Notes under the pieces: model-generated
What the model was told of the DNA's origin: nothing
What the model saw: the letters and a program-made list of their open reading frames with translations, nothing else
Databases searched by the model: none
NCBI GenBank assembly: GCA_029379385.1
Contig: CM055613.1
Location: forward strand, 24,463,652-24,527,651
Origin: Quillaja saponaria
Lineage: Eukaryota; Streptophyta; Magnoliopsida; Fabales; Quillajaceae
Length of the DNA: 64,000 nt
Reading direction: 5' to 3'
Program-made: the position numbers and the translations under genes
In this document: in pieces, positions 25,319-36,532 of the stretch
Position numbering within the stretch: position 1 is the first letter of the stretch
Layout of the letters: each line of letters begins with the position of its first letter

Positions 25319-26039
25319 GCTGTGCTGGTGAATGTCTTGAATTTTATGTGGTTTTTTTTAAAAAAAATTGTTATGTAATAAGTTAATCTTGTAAGTTATA
25401 ACTTTGCATTTTCATTGATTTCTTGTTTTGGTGAGTGGTAAATGGTAAATATGTTAGCAAATTTCATGTGAAAATTGTTAATATTGTTATGGATTTATGA
25501 GTTTAAAAGCCATGTTGCTTGGTGAAATTGTATATGACTTTAGATTACTTATTGTTTTGGTGGTAGAAGGTTCTAGGTTTGCTATTTGTGAAGAAACAAA
25601 TATTAAATATTTTTTTATACTATTTGTATATTTTTTGGCTTAGTTATTTGTGAGAAAATAAGTACAATTATATGTTTTATAATATTTATATTTTTTTGGG
25701 CATAATTTTAAGTTCAAAATATATTTTTACAATTTAAAACCTTCAATTGAGTTGGATTAGGCCTGACAGCCCAATTTAGGCCCAATAACCAAATAACCAC
25801 CCAAACCAATTTAAGTTGGTTTTGGTTATCAAAACCAACAAAACCGAGGATGGTTATTTACAAGTGTTAACTGAATTATTTAAGTTGATTATAATTTTCT
25901 TCAAAACTGAATCATATTGACCTTTAAATTACATATTTATTTATTTGTTATAAAGTTGTCTGAAACTCAAAATATTACTTTTTAACATTGGAACAAAGCA
26001 TACATCGAAAACAAATCTATGTCCACCATCCTTCAAAAA
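25319..26039. other. Intergenic stretch between hAT and copia elements
   Basis: AT-rich, with no coding sequence. Around 25750-25860 there is a run rich in AACCAAAAC/GGTTTTGG-type words that could be the end of another transposon, but I cannot find a partner end. Confidence 0.4.
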
Positions 26040-27047
26040 ACTTATAATTATACCTTACCCCTTAATTTGAATTTTGGTTGATTCTACAAAAGTGATATTA
26101 CCAATCACCTTCTTATCAAGCTCCACAAATTTGTTTCAATCACCACATGTATAGTTGCTTGTGCCAATGTCAAGGTACCATAAATTTTCTTCTTCTTTGC
26201 CATCCCCTTTGAGTGCTAATAACAAGGCTATCTTATTTATGTCTTCCTTGTTCTCAATGAAATTAGACATCTCTTCAATGCTATTATTTGTACTTTGACA
26301 TTCCCATGAAAAATGACTATATTTGTGACAATTACAATCCTTAATAGACTTGTCATACCTTCATTCATATGGCCTTGAATGGTAACCTTTTCCTCTTTCA
26401 CAATCTTCTGTTGTTTGGTGGCCTTTTTCATTGTTGAAATAGTCATGTTCACCTTTTCCTCTTCTTCACAACCAAGACCTCTTCCATGTCTATGTCCTCG
26501 TCCTCGTTGATTTCTTTCTCTCTCATCTTCTTTTTGATTTTATGAAACATTTGAGTACTTGCCCTAAAGGCTCTTCTTGCTTCCTTTTGAGTCTCTCTTC
26601 ATGGGTTTGTAGTGATCTCATAGTTTGGTCAATTATCATGGCCCCCAAATCTTTCGACTCTTCAATTGCTATTACAGTGCAATCAAATTTTGATTGAAAT
26701 GAGCGTAATATTTTCTCAATCACCTTTACATCTTCAATTTCTCTTCATACATCTTCAATCAGTTCACAATCGTTAACACCCTTATACAATAATTTGAAAT
26801 TGATTACATTTCTTTCATATGCAAAGCTTCAAATTCACCTCTGAAAATTTAAAGTTTACCTTATTCACTTTATCAACTCCTTGGAGGGAACTTTACAAAA
26901 TCTCCCACGCTTTTGGAAATGGTTGCACTAGCCACCTTTTTAAACATTGATGAATGATGGTGATGGCCTTTTGATCATTCTTACTAGCCTTTTGTAAGGC
27001 CTCCATTTGAGCTAGATTCAACCTGGCTTCATCTTCGAGTTAGTTGA
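26040..27047 (-). pseudogene. Copia element A gag (most) and protease start, broken
   Basis: UBN2-type gag sequence: EALQKASKNDQKAITIIHQC, AWEIL, LQGVDKVNKVNFK, then [20 protein letters not shown] with SKDLGAM and [16 protein letters not shown] (26523-26723). It continues into a zinc-knuckle region (26237-26452, Cys/His partly lost) and WYLDIGTSN-x-x-CGD near 26140, where the aspartic protease would normally read D-T/S-G-A. Several stops. The remaining gag N-terminus is at 30936-31080. Confidence 0.8.
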
Positions 27048-27251
27048 TGTAAAACCTAAAAGAGAGATACCCAAAGTGCTTTGATGAATTGGATGAGAAT
27101 TCCTCATACCAAGATAATATATTTATACTACGAGATTGTGTAGAGTACAAGTTTGTGTGGAGAACAGGTAAGTCAACTATACATAAATAAAGAAACTATA
27201 AATAAGGAAATTTGACCAACTAATTAAGCTGTCTATATTTATACTCTAACA
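27048..27251 (-). repeat. Copia element B 3' LTR
   Basis: 204 bp, starting TGTAAAACC and ending CTCTAACA as written on the plus strand. It pairs with 30748-30935. It carries 16 extra bases (around TTTGTGTGGAGAACAG) that the other LTR lacks. Confidence 0.88.
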
Positions 27252-27254
27252 CTT

Positions 27255-30200
27255 TTCCTCAAGCTGGAGCATAAAGATTATATGTTCCACGCTCGTTGCA
27301 TAGATATTGTAGTCGGTTTCTTGCCAAAAATTTTGTGATTAAGTCTGCTAACTGATCTTCTAATTTTGCATATATGGTCATGATTATATTATTCATAAAG
27401 CTTCTCACGAACGAAATGACAGTCAATTTCTATATGTTTTGTTCATTCATGAAAGACTGGATTTGATGCAATATGTACTGCAGCTTGATTATCACATACT
27501 AACTCCATAGATTGTGAATGCTGAAATCCAAGTCCTTATAATAAATTTTTCAGCCAAACTAACTTAGCAGTGGTATGAGTCATGGCCCTATATTTAGATT
27601 CAGCTCTGGATCTTGTAACAACAATCTGCTTTTTGCTTTTCCATGAAACAAGATTTCCACCCAGAAATATATAATATCCTGTAGTAGATCTTCTATCAAA
27701 TTGAGAGCCTGCCCAATCAGCATCGCTATAACCTTGAACTGGAGTAGAATTGTTTATGAACTAATGTATGACCACAACTTGTCCTCGAACTAGAGTGTGC
27801 CCATGATTCTTATATAGTAATCCCTTTCCGGGTGCAATTTTAAGGTAACTTAGGATATGAATAACAACATTCCAATGAGATGTTCGAGGCTGAGAAAGAA
27901 ATTGGCTAACCACACTAGTTACAAAAGCAATATCTGGTCTAGTGACTGTGAGATAATTCAGCTTACTAACAAGACGTTTGTATTGTTTAGGATTTATCAA
28001 TAGCTCCCCCTCATCGGGTACAAGTTTAGTGTTGGGATCCATAGAAGTGTCTACAGGTTTGGAATCCAACATACCTATATCACTCAAGACATATAGACAA
28101 TACTTTCTTTGAGAAAGGCAAATCCCCAATTGTGATCTCGCAACATCAATGCCCAAGAAGTATTTTAACTGTCCTAAGTCTTTAGTTTGAAACTTAGACT
28201 GTAGGAATGATTTCAATTTCTAAACCACATGATTATTATCACTTGTAATCACAATATCATCCATATATACAATTAAAAGAATTTTTTCATTAGATGTATG
28301 TTTATAAAAAACTGAGTGATTAACAGTACACTTCTGAAGACCAAAACTAAGAACAACTTTTGAAGGTGAGAATAACCCAAGAAGATGCACTTAATTAATT
28401 TGGAAGAGAATTTATCCTGTCCATGTGTTAGATCATGAACAAAACAAATGCAACCAAAGATAAGAAGCAAAAGTGAATATAAGGGATGATTAGGAAAGAT
28501 TATAGAATGTGAAATTTTGTTATGCAATGTAGAAGATGGCATGCAATTAATAAGGTCGCATGCAGTAAGTACAACATCACCCCAAAACCGAAGTGGAACA
28601 TAACCATGAAGTAATAGAGTGCGAGTTGTTTCAATTAAATGTCTATTTTTGCACTTAACAACTCCATTTTGTTGAAGGGTGTGAGGACAAGATGATTGAT
28701 GTAGCATACCTTGAGATGTCATAAAGTGCTAAAATGATGTAAAAAAGTATTCACGTGCATTATCACTATGCAAAATATAAATAGAAACACCAAATTGTGT
28801 TTTAATTTTAGTGCAAAACTGTTGGAATATAGAAAATAACTCATAACAATTTTTTATTAAAAATAACCACGTGCAACGAGAATAGTCATCAATAAAGGTT
28901 ACAAAATATTGAAATCCCAAAGATGAACTGACACGACTAAGACCCCAAATATCAGTATGAACAAGATGAAATAGAGATTTTGCTCTAAAACACTATGCTT
29001 TAGAAACGAAGCACATGTGTGCTTGCTAAGCTGACATGCTCACAATTTAAAGATAACAGAGATGACAAACGGGAACCATCTTCTGAAGCTTGGATAGACT
29101 AGGATGTCCCAACTAACTGTGAATGAGAATAGGTGACACATTTGTAGAGCAAGCCACTGAAGATGTAGGTAGTGTGGTAAGATGTTAGAGGCCCTGTAAC
29201 TCTCGCCATGTGCCAATCGTTTGTCCTATATGCCAGTCTTGTATAGTAAAGGAATCATCAATGAAAGTGACAGAACAATTGAGAGAACGAGTCAATTGAC
29301 TAATAGAAATCAGACTAAATGAACATTCTGGGACATAAAGCACATACTCTAAAGGGAAAGAAGATAATGGTGTAGCTTGACCTATACCTTTAGCAATGGT
29401 TGTGGAACCATTAACTATAGTGACTGTGGAAAGTAATGTTGGATTACTAATACTAGAAAAAAGTTTAGGGTTACCAGATATATGATCCGAGGCACCAGAA
29501 TCAAGAACCTAAGTGTATTAAGAGGTCTGAGAGATGTAGGTGACAGAATTACTATAAGAAGATTGCTGGGTAACCTGATACTGTAGGAACTTATCATATT
29601 CAATAGCTGATAATGAGACATTAAGAGGCTTGTTTTTAGAAGGTGAAACTTCAAATGAATTGGCTGACTAAACAATGTTAGCTGTAGGATCTGGTTAACC
29701 AATCAGCTGGTAACGCTTTTCCCTAGTATGGCCCATCATGTTACAATAAGTGCACTGAGGAAGTCCATGACCCTGACCTCCTCGACCACGACCTTTACGA
29801 GTACCAGAGTGAGAGCTCAAGACTGAGAAATCAGGAGATGGATTCTCAATATGTGTTACTATCGGAGAGGAGATACGTAACAACCGAGAAAACACTCATT
29901 CCATGGAATGAATAGTAGGACTAGCCAATATTTGATGGCGAATTGGATTAAGATCAACTCGAAGGCCATATAGAGTGAGAATCATGAATAGCTTGTCTCT
30001 TTGTGCCTTTTCGTTATCTAGATCAGTGGTAGGAGGTAATATTTTAGCAAATTCAAATTTGATATTCTAAATCTTGCCCAAATAGGTGGACATATCCTGA
30101 TCAACTTGATTTAAATTTACTATATTAGAAACCACAATGTAAAAACTGTTGAATATTATTAGTGTATAAACTTGGTCCGTTTCCATAATTCAAAAATTTG

Positions 30201-30600
30201 TCTTATATACCCAAAAAATCTGCAATATAGAAGGTTTAAGAGATGCCCATAGTAAACTGCATAATTGGTCATCGATCTTTTTACAATTGGGTTGTTCAGA
30301 GGTTGGAATATCAGCCAATGATTTCATGAGATGATTTTCATATTCCTATCCCAGAAACCATAACTTAGCAGATGTAGCCCAAGACAAATAATTAGATCCA
30401 TTCAATTTCTCAGTAGTAATAATAGAGGATCTGGAAAACACAGAGGTAAAATTACTAGGTTTTGACATACTGATTTTAGATTTTTCAGAAGTAGACATAC
30501 CGATGAACAGTTTCTGTGAATAGTGCGGATGAACAGTAGTCGTACTACTGGAATGAAACACAGCAGTAGAGAGACACGCTGAAAAGAAATACAATGTGAT
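27255..30600 (-). pseudogene. Copia element B gag-pol, internally deleted and broken
   Basis: In element order: gag start region with TTEKLNGSNYLSWATSAKLW (30346-30594); a zinc knuckle CTYCNMMGHTREKR (29695-29895) in which the last Cys of CX2CX4HX4C is Arg; a protease/gag-pre-integrase region with many stops (28930-29700); the integrase core (28729-28920 YFVTFIDDYSRCTWLF and HSDNAREY; 28273-28722 HTLQQNGVVKCKNRHL, where the usual catalytic Glu of VAERKNR is Lys); then a jump from KCIFLGYS straight into late RT (VVLSFGLQKC, VYMDDIVI near 28262) and RT end plus RNase H (27260-28216). The N-terminal half of RT is absent. Confidence 0.88.
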
Positions 30601-30704
30601 GAATAGTACTGATGAATAGTACCGTGACCAGTGCCGATGAACAGTAGTCGTACTACTGGAATGAAACGCAGCAATAGAGGGACACGTTGAAAAGAAACAC
30701 AGCA
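30528..30704. repeat. Direct repeat, 108-bp period, in element B leader
   Basis: GATGAACAGTAGTCGTACTA begins at 30528 and again at 30636, and similarity continues for roughly 70 bases through the ACACGCTGAAAAGAAA / ACACGTTGAAAAGAAA segment. It lies between the gag start and the 5' LTR. Confidence 0.8.
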
Positions 30705-30747
30705 GAAAATAAAAATTAGGGTTTTCTTTCCTTAAGCTCTGATACCA

Positions 30748-30935
30748 TGTAAAACCTAAAAAAAGAGATACCCAAAGTGTTTTGATGAATAGATTGAGAA
30801 TTTCTCATACCAAGATAATATATTTATACTACGAGATTGTGTAGAGTACAAGTAAGTCAACTATACATAAATAAGGAAGCTATAAATAAGGAAATTTGAC
30901 CCACTAACTAAGCTGTCTATATTTACACTCTAACA
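30748..30935 (-). repeat. Copia element B 5' LTR
   Basis: 188 bp pair of the LTR at 27048-27251, immediately followed on the element's strand by the tRNA-Met primer-binding site. Confidence 0.88.
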
Positions 30936-31300
30936 GTTAACATAATTCTCTATAATCTCCCATGCATATTATGATTCAAGTAAAGCTCTCACTCTAATAC
31001 ACCAACTATTATAGTTGTCTTTTAAAATACAGAAAATTGGAAGGAGAACATTCCATTAACCATTTTTCACTCATAAAAAACTTAGCTCTATACCACTTTA
31101 TTAGAAGGTGATGAGCATACTCACACTAAGAGAGGAAAAGCAAACTAGGAAGAGATATTAAACACTTTATATTATATAAAAATACATATGTTTTCTTGAT
31201 TAAAAATGGACAGTACATATAGGAATATTTATAGGTGCTAAAAACATGACTTTTAGCATATCTCTTTATTAAGAACTTAATAACCTACACTTAATAGCCA

Positions 31301-32279
31301 CTCAAAACCAAAGAGTCATCGTACTATTTTTCACTCATTTCAACTCTAAATTTTTTTAGGTGACTTTCACATGCGAAAATACAAAAAGTTATATACGCTA
31401 AATGACACAAATGAAGTTTATTTTTATTCTCAACAAGTATGTCTTGTTGTTTTTTACTTTTTCCACTTATCAGCAACTTTTTTTTTTTTTTTCTACAAAC
31501 TGAAAAAGGCAAGAAAAAGCAATTGCTTGTAACAATTCCCAAACCAAATTGAAGGTGACAGATTTATTTTATAAGTTTCAAGATAAATTTTGCTTGGAAA
31601 TCGGAGACCATATGTATATATATTAGATAAAAAAAATTTGTTCATACAATATATGTAGAGCCCAAGGCTCCCACAAATTCAAAATTGAAATAAACTATAC
31701 TTCACAATTATATGAAATAAACTACACTTTACAATTGTATCTACACTTCTCCTAGGAGATAATTCTCATGACAAATTCCTAAAACACAAGGTAACATAGA
31801 AAGTAACTTACAGCTAATAACTAATAAAATGGAAATCCTAAAATAAACAATAAAAGCTCCCACATATTCTACTATAAGTAGGTGTGCAACATAAACTTAA
31901 TATACAAACTACGTAAAACAGATCATAAAAGATAATAGGCTAAAAGAGAAGATAACTCGGCAACCATAAAGCTCTAGAAGACTAGGAAAATATTAGATGG
32001 AAGCAATCCAAACTTAGCCATATATAAAATTTCATGTGGTAACTTAATCTAGCAATAACTCCATAACAATTGGCTGCAAATGGAAAACATTTAAAAAATT
32101 ATTTAACTTATCAAGAACAAATAGATACATAAATATTAAGATGAGAAACTTATTTCACCAATTTTCAACATGTTGATACAATCAACAGTTTTTCACCATC
32201 GAACCAAAATCCGAGCGTTGTTCACTATAAGCATGTGAAAAGTCTCGATGGAGTAATCACTTTAGATGAGTGGGGCTCA
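31301..32279. other. AT-rich intergenic stretch
   Basis: No recognisable coding sequence. It may include the outer part of element A's 5' LTR, whose right limit I cannot fix, and a poly-T run near 31480. Confidence 0.45.
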
Positions 32280-32945
32280 TGTGAAATTTTGTTAGTTTCA
32301 TTGTTGATGGTAAATAATGCATTGTACGGGACATGAAAAATTTCGAAGATTGAAAAATATTGAAGACTGGAGAATATTGAATATTGTTGAAAAGGATTTG
32401 AGTCAATGAGGAAATTGTCAGGATTTTGACTCGAATCCTTATTTGTTAGCTTCATAATTAGTTTATTCTCGGTGGACAAGAAAAACTAATTAGATGATAA
32501 TATAGATTTCGTAATTAGGTTTACTTAGGTGACTAAATCTAATTAGATAATTGTAGGGTTTTCATAAAGTAGATAAAAAGTTTGTTTAGTGGACAAGTCC
32601 TGTGCAATATAAATATGTAAGCTTGTGATAATTGTAAATATAAGATAAAAAGAGACATAATATTTGTGAGATGTCTTTGAGGAGTGGTGTAAGATAGATT
32701 GATAAAGATTTAGGGATAGTGGTGAGAACATTTTGTGTAGAGTATTACTCATTTTATATAATTTTTCTTGGAATAATAGAACTTCTCTTCTCACCGTGGA
32801 TGTATACAATGGGTCATACCACATTACATATTTTTTGTTGATTTTTTATTTCTCTGTATTTCTACTTATATTTTATGTGAATGTCCTTTATTATTTTTAC
32901 TATATCTCATTAAAAATTGAATGAAAATTATATAAAATTCTCAAC
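32280..32945 (+). repeat. Probable solo Ty1/copia LTR
   Basis: The segment CTCACCGTGGATGTATACAA (about 32791-32810) followed by GGGTCATACCACATTACAT resembles the conserved 3' part of many plant copia LTRs (CCGTGGATGTAGGC...GAACCACGTAAAT). The block ends near 32945 with CTCAACA, and the left part has the TTGAAAAGGATTTGAGTCAA-type sequence common in these LTRs. I see no internal region or second LTR. The left limit is approximate. Confidence 0.45.
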
Positions 32946-35280
32946 AATCCTTCCATTGTAACTAATTAAGGTTAGCTTAATTAGCTATTTTTCTCCGCAT
33001 CTATTCTCTATCTCTCTCTCCTTTTTTATTTATTTTTTATTTTTTTACAACTGAAATTATTTAAATTAGAATGTTAGAATGTTTAAGACTAAAGTATCTT
33101 TCAATTTTTTATGTATTAATGTCACAAATTGATTATGTTTTTTAAGATATAGTGGAGATGGTTACAACTTGAGCTAGATAAAAAAAAGCATTTGAGATTT
33201 AACCCGACTCGTGGTCTGAAATGCTTTGTGGGTTTTTAGATTCTTACACTTGACCTTCCTAAAGTTTGAGTGTTTTTTTTTAAAAATTATCCGTATTTTA
33301 GATTCTCTTGATAAATATATTTTAAAATATAATAATAAATCAAAAAATTGCACCTCATTATTATTCACAAACTAATTTAATAGGAAAAATCTAACGATTT
33401 GTGAAAAAAAAAAAATTGGTTGAATTATTTCTTTTCATTTTCCATTGTATAAATCTCATTTTTAATCTTTATTTTTTCCTTTCTCCATTGATTAATTTTA
33501 TGTTTTTTTTTTTTAAAATCCTTACCTTTTTCTTTACGTTTTCCTCACAACCTTGCTTATGCTAATGTTTTGTTTTATCTTGAAATAATTATTCCAAATT
33601 TCAAATGTGAAAGTAAATAGGAAAAAAAAAAGGGAATAGATTTATACAGAAAAAATATAATGACATAATCAAGCTCTGTTTTCTTGAAAAATTATGAAAT
33701 TTTTCATGCTAAATCAAGTTATGTTAAAAATGTGGTACAACATTATGAAGAATAAGTATATTGTGTAAGTGCATGATACATGTGTATTATTATATTAATT
33801 TGATAGAAATGTTAAATTTTTATTTTTTTTTCTTTTCAAATTATAAGAAAGTTTGGCATAACATAAAATTACTTGTATGAAATTTTATAAACAGTCAAAC
33901 TATATAAAAAAACAAAGTGTAAAAAGTTTTCTTTTTTGATGTAAACTTATTTTCACACTTGAAACATGTACAAATTATATACCAAGACTGCATTGATAGT
34001 TAAAAAAATATATTAGTTCTATTTTTTTTTATTTTTTATATTAGTGTGGGATGTCCTCTCTAGCTAAACTGTTATCTTTTTGTAGTGTACAATTCGGTCA
34101 TTCTAATTTCAAAATTGTGTCAATTAGGTGTCTATATTCACATCTCATTCGACTTAATTTGACGGACGGTAATATTGCTAACTAGATTTATTCTGCCTTC
34201 ATATGATGGATGAATTACTTTAACTATTTGTAAAATTTAAGTTATTTATTTTTTTTATATGTATTTTTAGCAACATTATTAACTTATATATAATATTTTA
34301 TTTTAAAGGTATTAGTTTGAAAAAGAAGATTAAGTTAATGTGATATTAAAATATTATAAACTTGTAAAATTATCATTTCAAATAAGTCTTATTATCTGGA
34401 AACATAATTCTACCACTTTGATCCATTGTATTTGTTATGTTTAAATTTTATGTTAATTAAGTAGAATTAAAAACCATATAACATAAGTTTTATGATATAA
34501 TCATTCTTAAAGGATATAAAGTTTAAAAATTAAAAAAATATTTTATCTTGTCAATTCATATTTTTCTTCAAAATTAAATTCATGAGCAGATTATAAATTG
34601 CCTAATTTTTTCAAGTTCTTGAGCTTAAATCTTAAGTTGATATAGATTTATATTTTTATTGTTCATATAATAAAAATTAAAAAACAAAACAAAAACTTTA
34701 TTTTATTTAGTATTCAGATTTAGTTCTACTTATGCATGTGCTAAACATTTTTTTTTTCTATTTTATTAAAAATAAAATATTAAAATTAAGAAAAAGTTGA
34801 TATTAACATAAGAAATTAATATTAAAACTACAAAATTGGAGAAGAACATAAAAGAAGAAGAAGCAAAAACACGATTTCTTGGTACCTTTAAGTAAAAAAT
34901 AATGCTTTTAATGTTTTTCTAAAATTATCTTATAATACTATTAACTTTTCATCCATTCTAGGGAGAGAGTGTTAATTTTCACAAATTTTAAACCTTGTTT
35001 TCGTTTCAGTAAACCTCAAGGGAGAGAAGAATAATTTATTCTTTTATTTAATTATGTAGGCTATTTTAGTTAAAATTATGATATTTTACATTAAAAAAAT
35101 AAATTTGTAGCATATAAATATTATAAAATTTATAAATAGTAATTAACAGTGGTTTTTAGAATTTTTGTATGAAGAATTAGAATTGAAATTTATAATTACA
35201 AGTGTAGTTTTAATATTAATAGATTCTAAATAAAGATAGAATTATAATTAGTTGTTAAGTTATAAATAATAATTCTTACA
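32946..35280. other. AT-rich intergenic stretch
   Basis: Very AT-rich, with many homopolymer runs. No coding sequence or complete transposon recognised. Confidence 0.5.
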
Positions 35281-35289
35281 CTAAACTAC

Positions 35290-35470
35290 TACTTGGGTCT
35301 CTCAAAGATATCAAAATTATCAATTGTGTCACTCAATGTTCAATTTATCAATTAAATTCCTCGTAAATCTTTAGACTATCAAATGCATCCCTTCATGTTT
35401 AATTTTATCAATTGAATCTCTATAAAATTTAATATTATCAATTGCATCCCTCCATGTATTTGACTAATTG
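35290..35470. repeat. Degenerate tandem repeat (ATCAATTG-CATCCCT type)
   Basis: Variants of ATCAATTGCATCCCTCCATG and TTTATCAATTGAATCTCTA alternate about twice, with a period of roughly 80-90 bases. This looks like part of a dispersed plant repeat. No coding sequence. Confidence 0.5.
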
Positions 35471-36532
35471 AGAATTAGCAAAATTTTTAATTTGACGTGT
35501 TAGCAAAAATGATTATTTTTTATTATAAATTGTGCATGAGACATTTACAAAGTAAAATTAAAAAAATTATATTAACATACTAGTTCAGTCCTAAATTTTT
35601 AATTTCACATTTTTCATAAAAACAATCAGGATAAATAATATTATCTCAAGAAAAACTTGAATGAATTGAGGATTTATTATTAATTGGGTGTATTAATGAG
35701 AAAATGTTTTCAATGTTACATTCTAAATTTCATGTGTATATTAATAACATAATACGAGTTAATTAGTATTTTTATTGTCTTCCTAGTAGATAGACTGAGT
35801 AACTCACAATTGTTTAGTAAATATATGATTCAAAGAGAATCAACTAAGCGTTTATTTGGTTTGGCTTTTGCAACGCTAAACCATTGGCTATAGATGCTAC
35901 TTTTCTATTTTAATATAAATATTTGAAGTTATTTTCATCCTAAAAGAAGAACTAAAATCATCCAAAAATTTAAATTAAATAAATAATTACAGGTAGTTTT
36001 TTCTTTTAAATTGAATTTTGTTGTAAAAAGACATTAAAAGCCCTTAATACAAAAATATGAATAACTAAATACATGGTATTATATGACATTTTTAGTTAAA
36101 AAAAACTACGTAAAATTGGAAGGACAACATAAGTATGTTTAGGTTTTAGTATAAATAAATATAGATAAATATCCTAAGGATGATCACTTAAGCTTTTTTC
36201 TTTCTAAACATTGACTGAAATGACAAAAATGCTCTTGATGTCATTTTTCTATAAAGTGAAGCTTCTTTTATTTTATATTTTCTTTTCACTATTCTAAAAA
36301 TTTCATAATATTATCCATGAATGTCAATTTTGATAATTTACATACCAAAAAAAAAATAATAATAACACCATCTCAAACTATGTTTCACAACTAAAGTTTT
36401 TAAAATCATTCAAACAACACTAAAAAATGGGTTAGCATTTTAAACACATTTTAAATCATGATTTGCAACTAAAGGTTAAACCAAACTCTCTGTCAGTACT
36501 TGACAATTTACAAGTACATGTAAATCTCATGG
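35471..36532. other. AT-rich intergenic stretch
   Basis: No gene recognised. A possible inverted-repeat element near 35850-36495 is too weak to call. Confidence 0.45.

Larger units (their letters stand above)
27048..30935 (-). mobile_element. Ty1/copia element B, non-autonomous, inserted in element A
   Basis: A complete-ended LTR retrotransposon. LTRs lie at 27048-27251 and 30748-30935, both with TG...CA ends, and are very similar (about ten substitutions plus a 16-base indel). The primer-binding site at 30736-30747 (complement TGGTATCAGAGC) directly abuts the LTR and matches the initiator tRNA-Met end used by many plant copia elements. A polypurine tract (complement CTTGAGGAAAAG, 27252-27263) precedes the 3' LTR. 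Flanking 5-mers are GTTGA (27043-27047) and GTTAA (30936-30940). Internal domains run gag, integrase, partial RT, RNase H, with the first half of RT deleted. Confidence 0.9.
26040..31300 (-). mobile_element. Ty1/copia element A (older, decayed), split by element B
   Basis: A minus-strand copia remnant whose gag is cut by element B. Right part (30936-31100): a degenerate primer-binding site at 31084-31095 (complement reads TGGTATAGAGCT, lacking one C of TGGTATCAGAGCT), with LTR-like sequence to its right and a gag start with VRALLES then YAWEIIENYV. Left part (26040-27047): gag continues with DEARLNLAQMEALQKASKND, FPKAWEIL, VEKILRSF-like [22 protein letters not shown], a degenerate zinc-knuckle region and a protease start WYLDIGTSN. 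No integrase or RT remains to the left. The gag reading order across the insertion fixes the nesting. Confidence 0.8.

Noticed and set aside
35850..36495. Possible MITE with TTTGGTTT / AAACCAAA ends
   Set aside because: The inverted repeat is short and gapped and no target duplication is visible.
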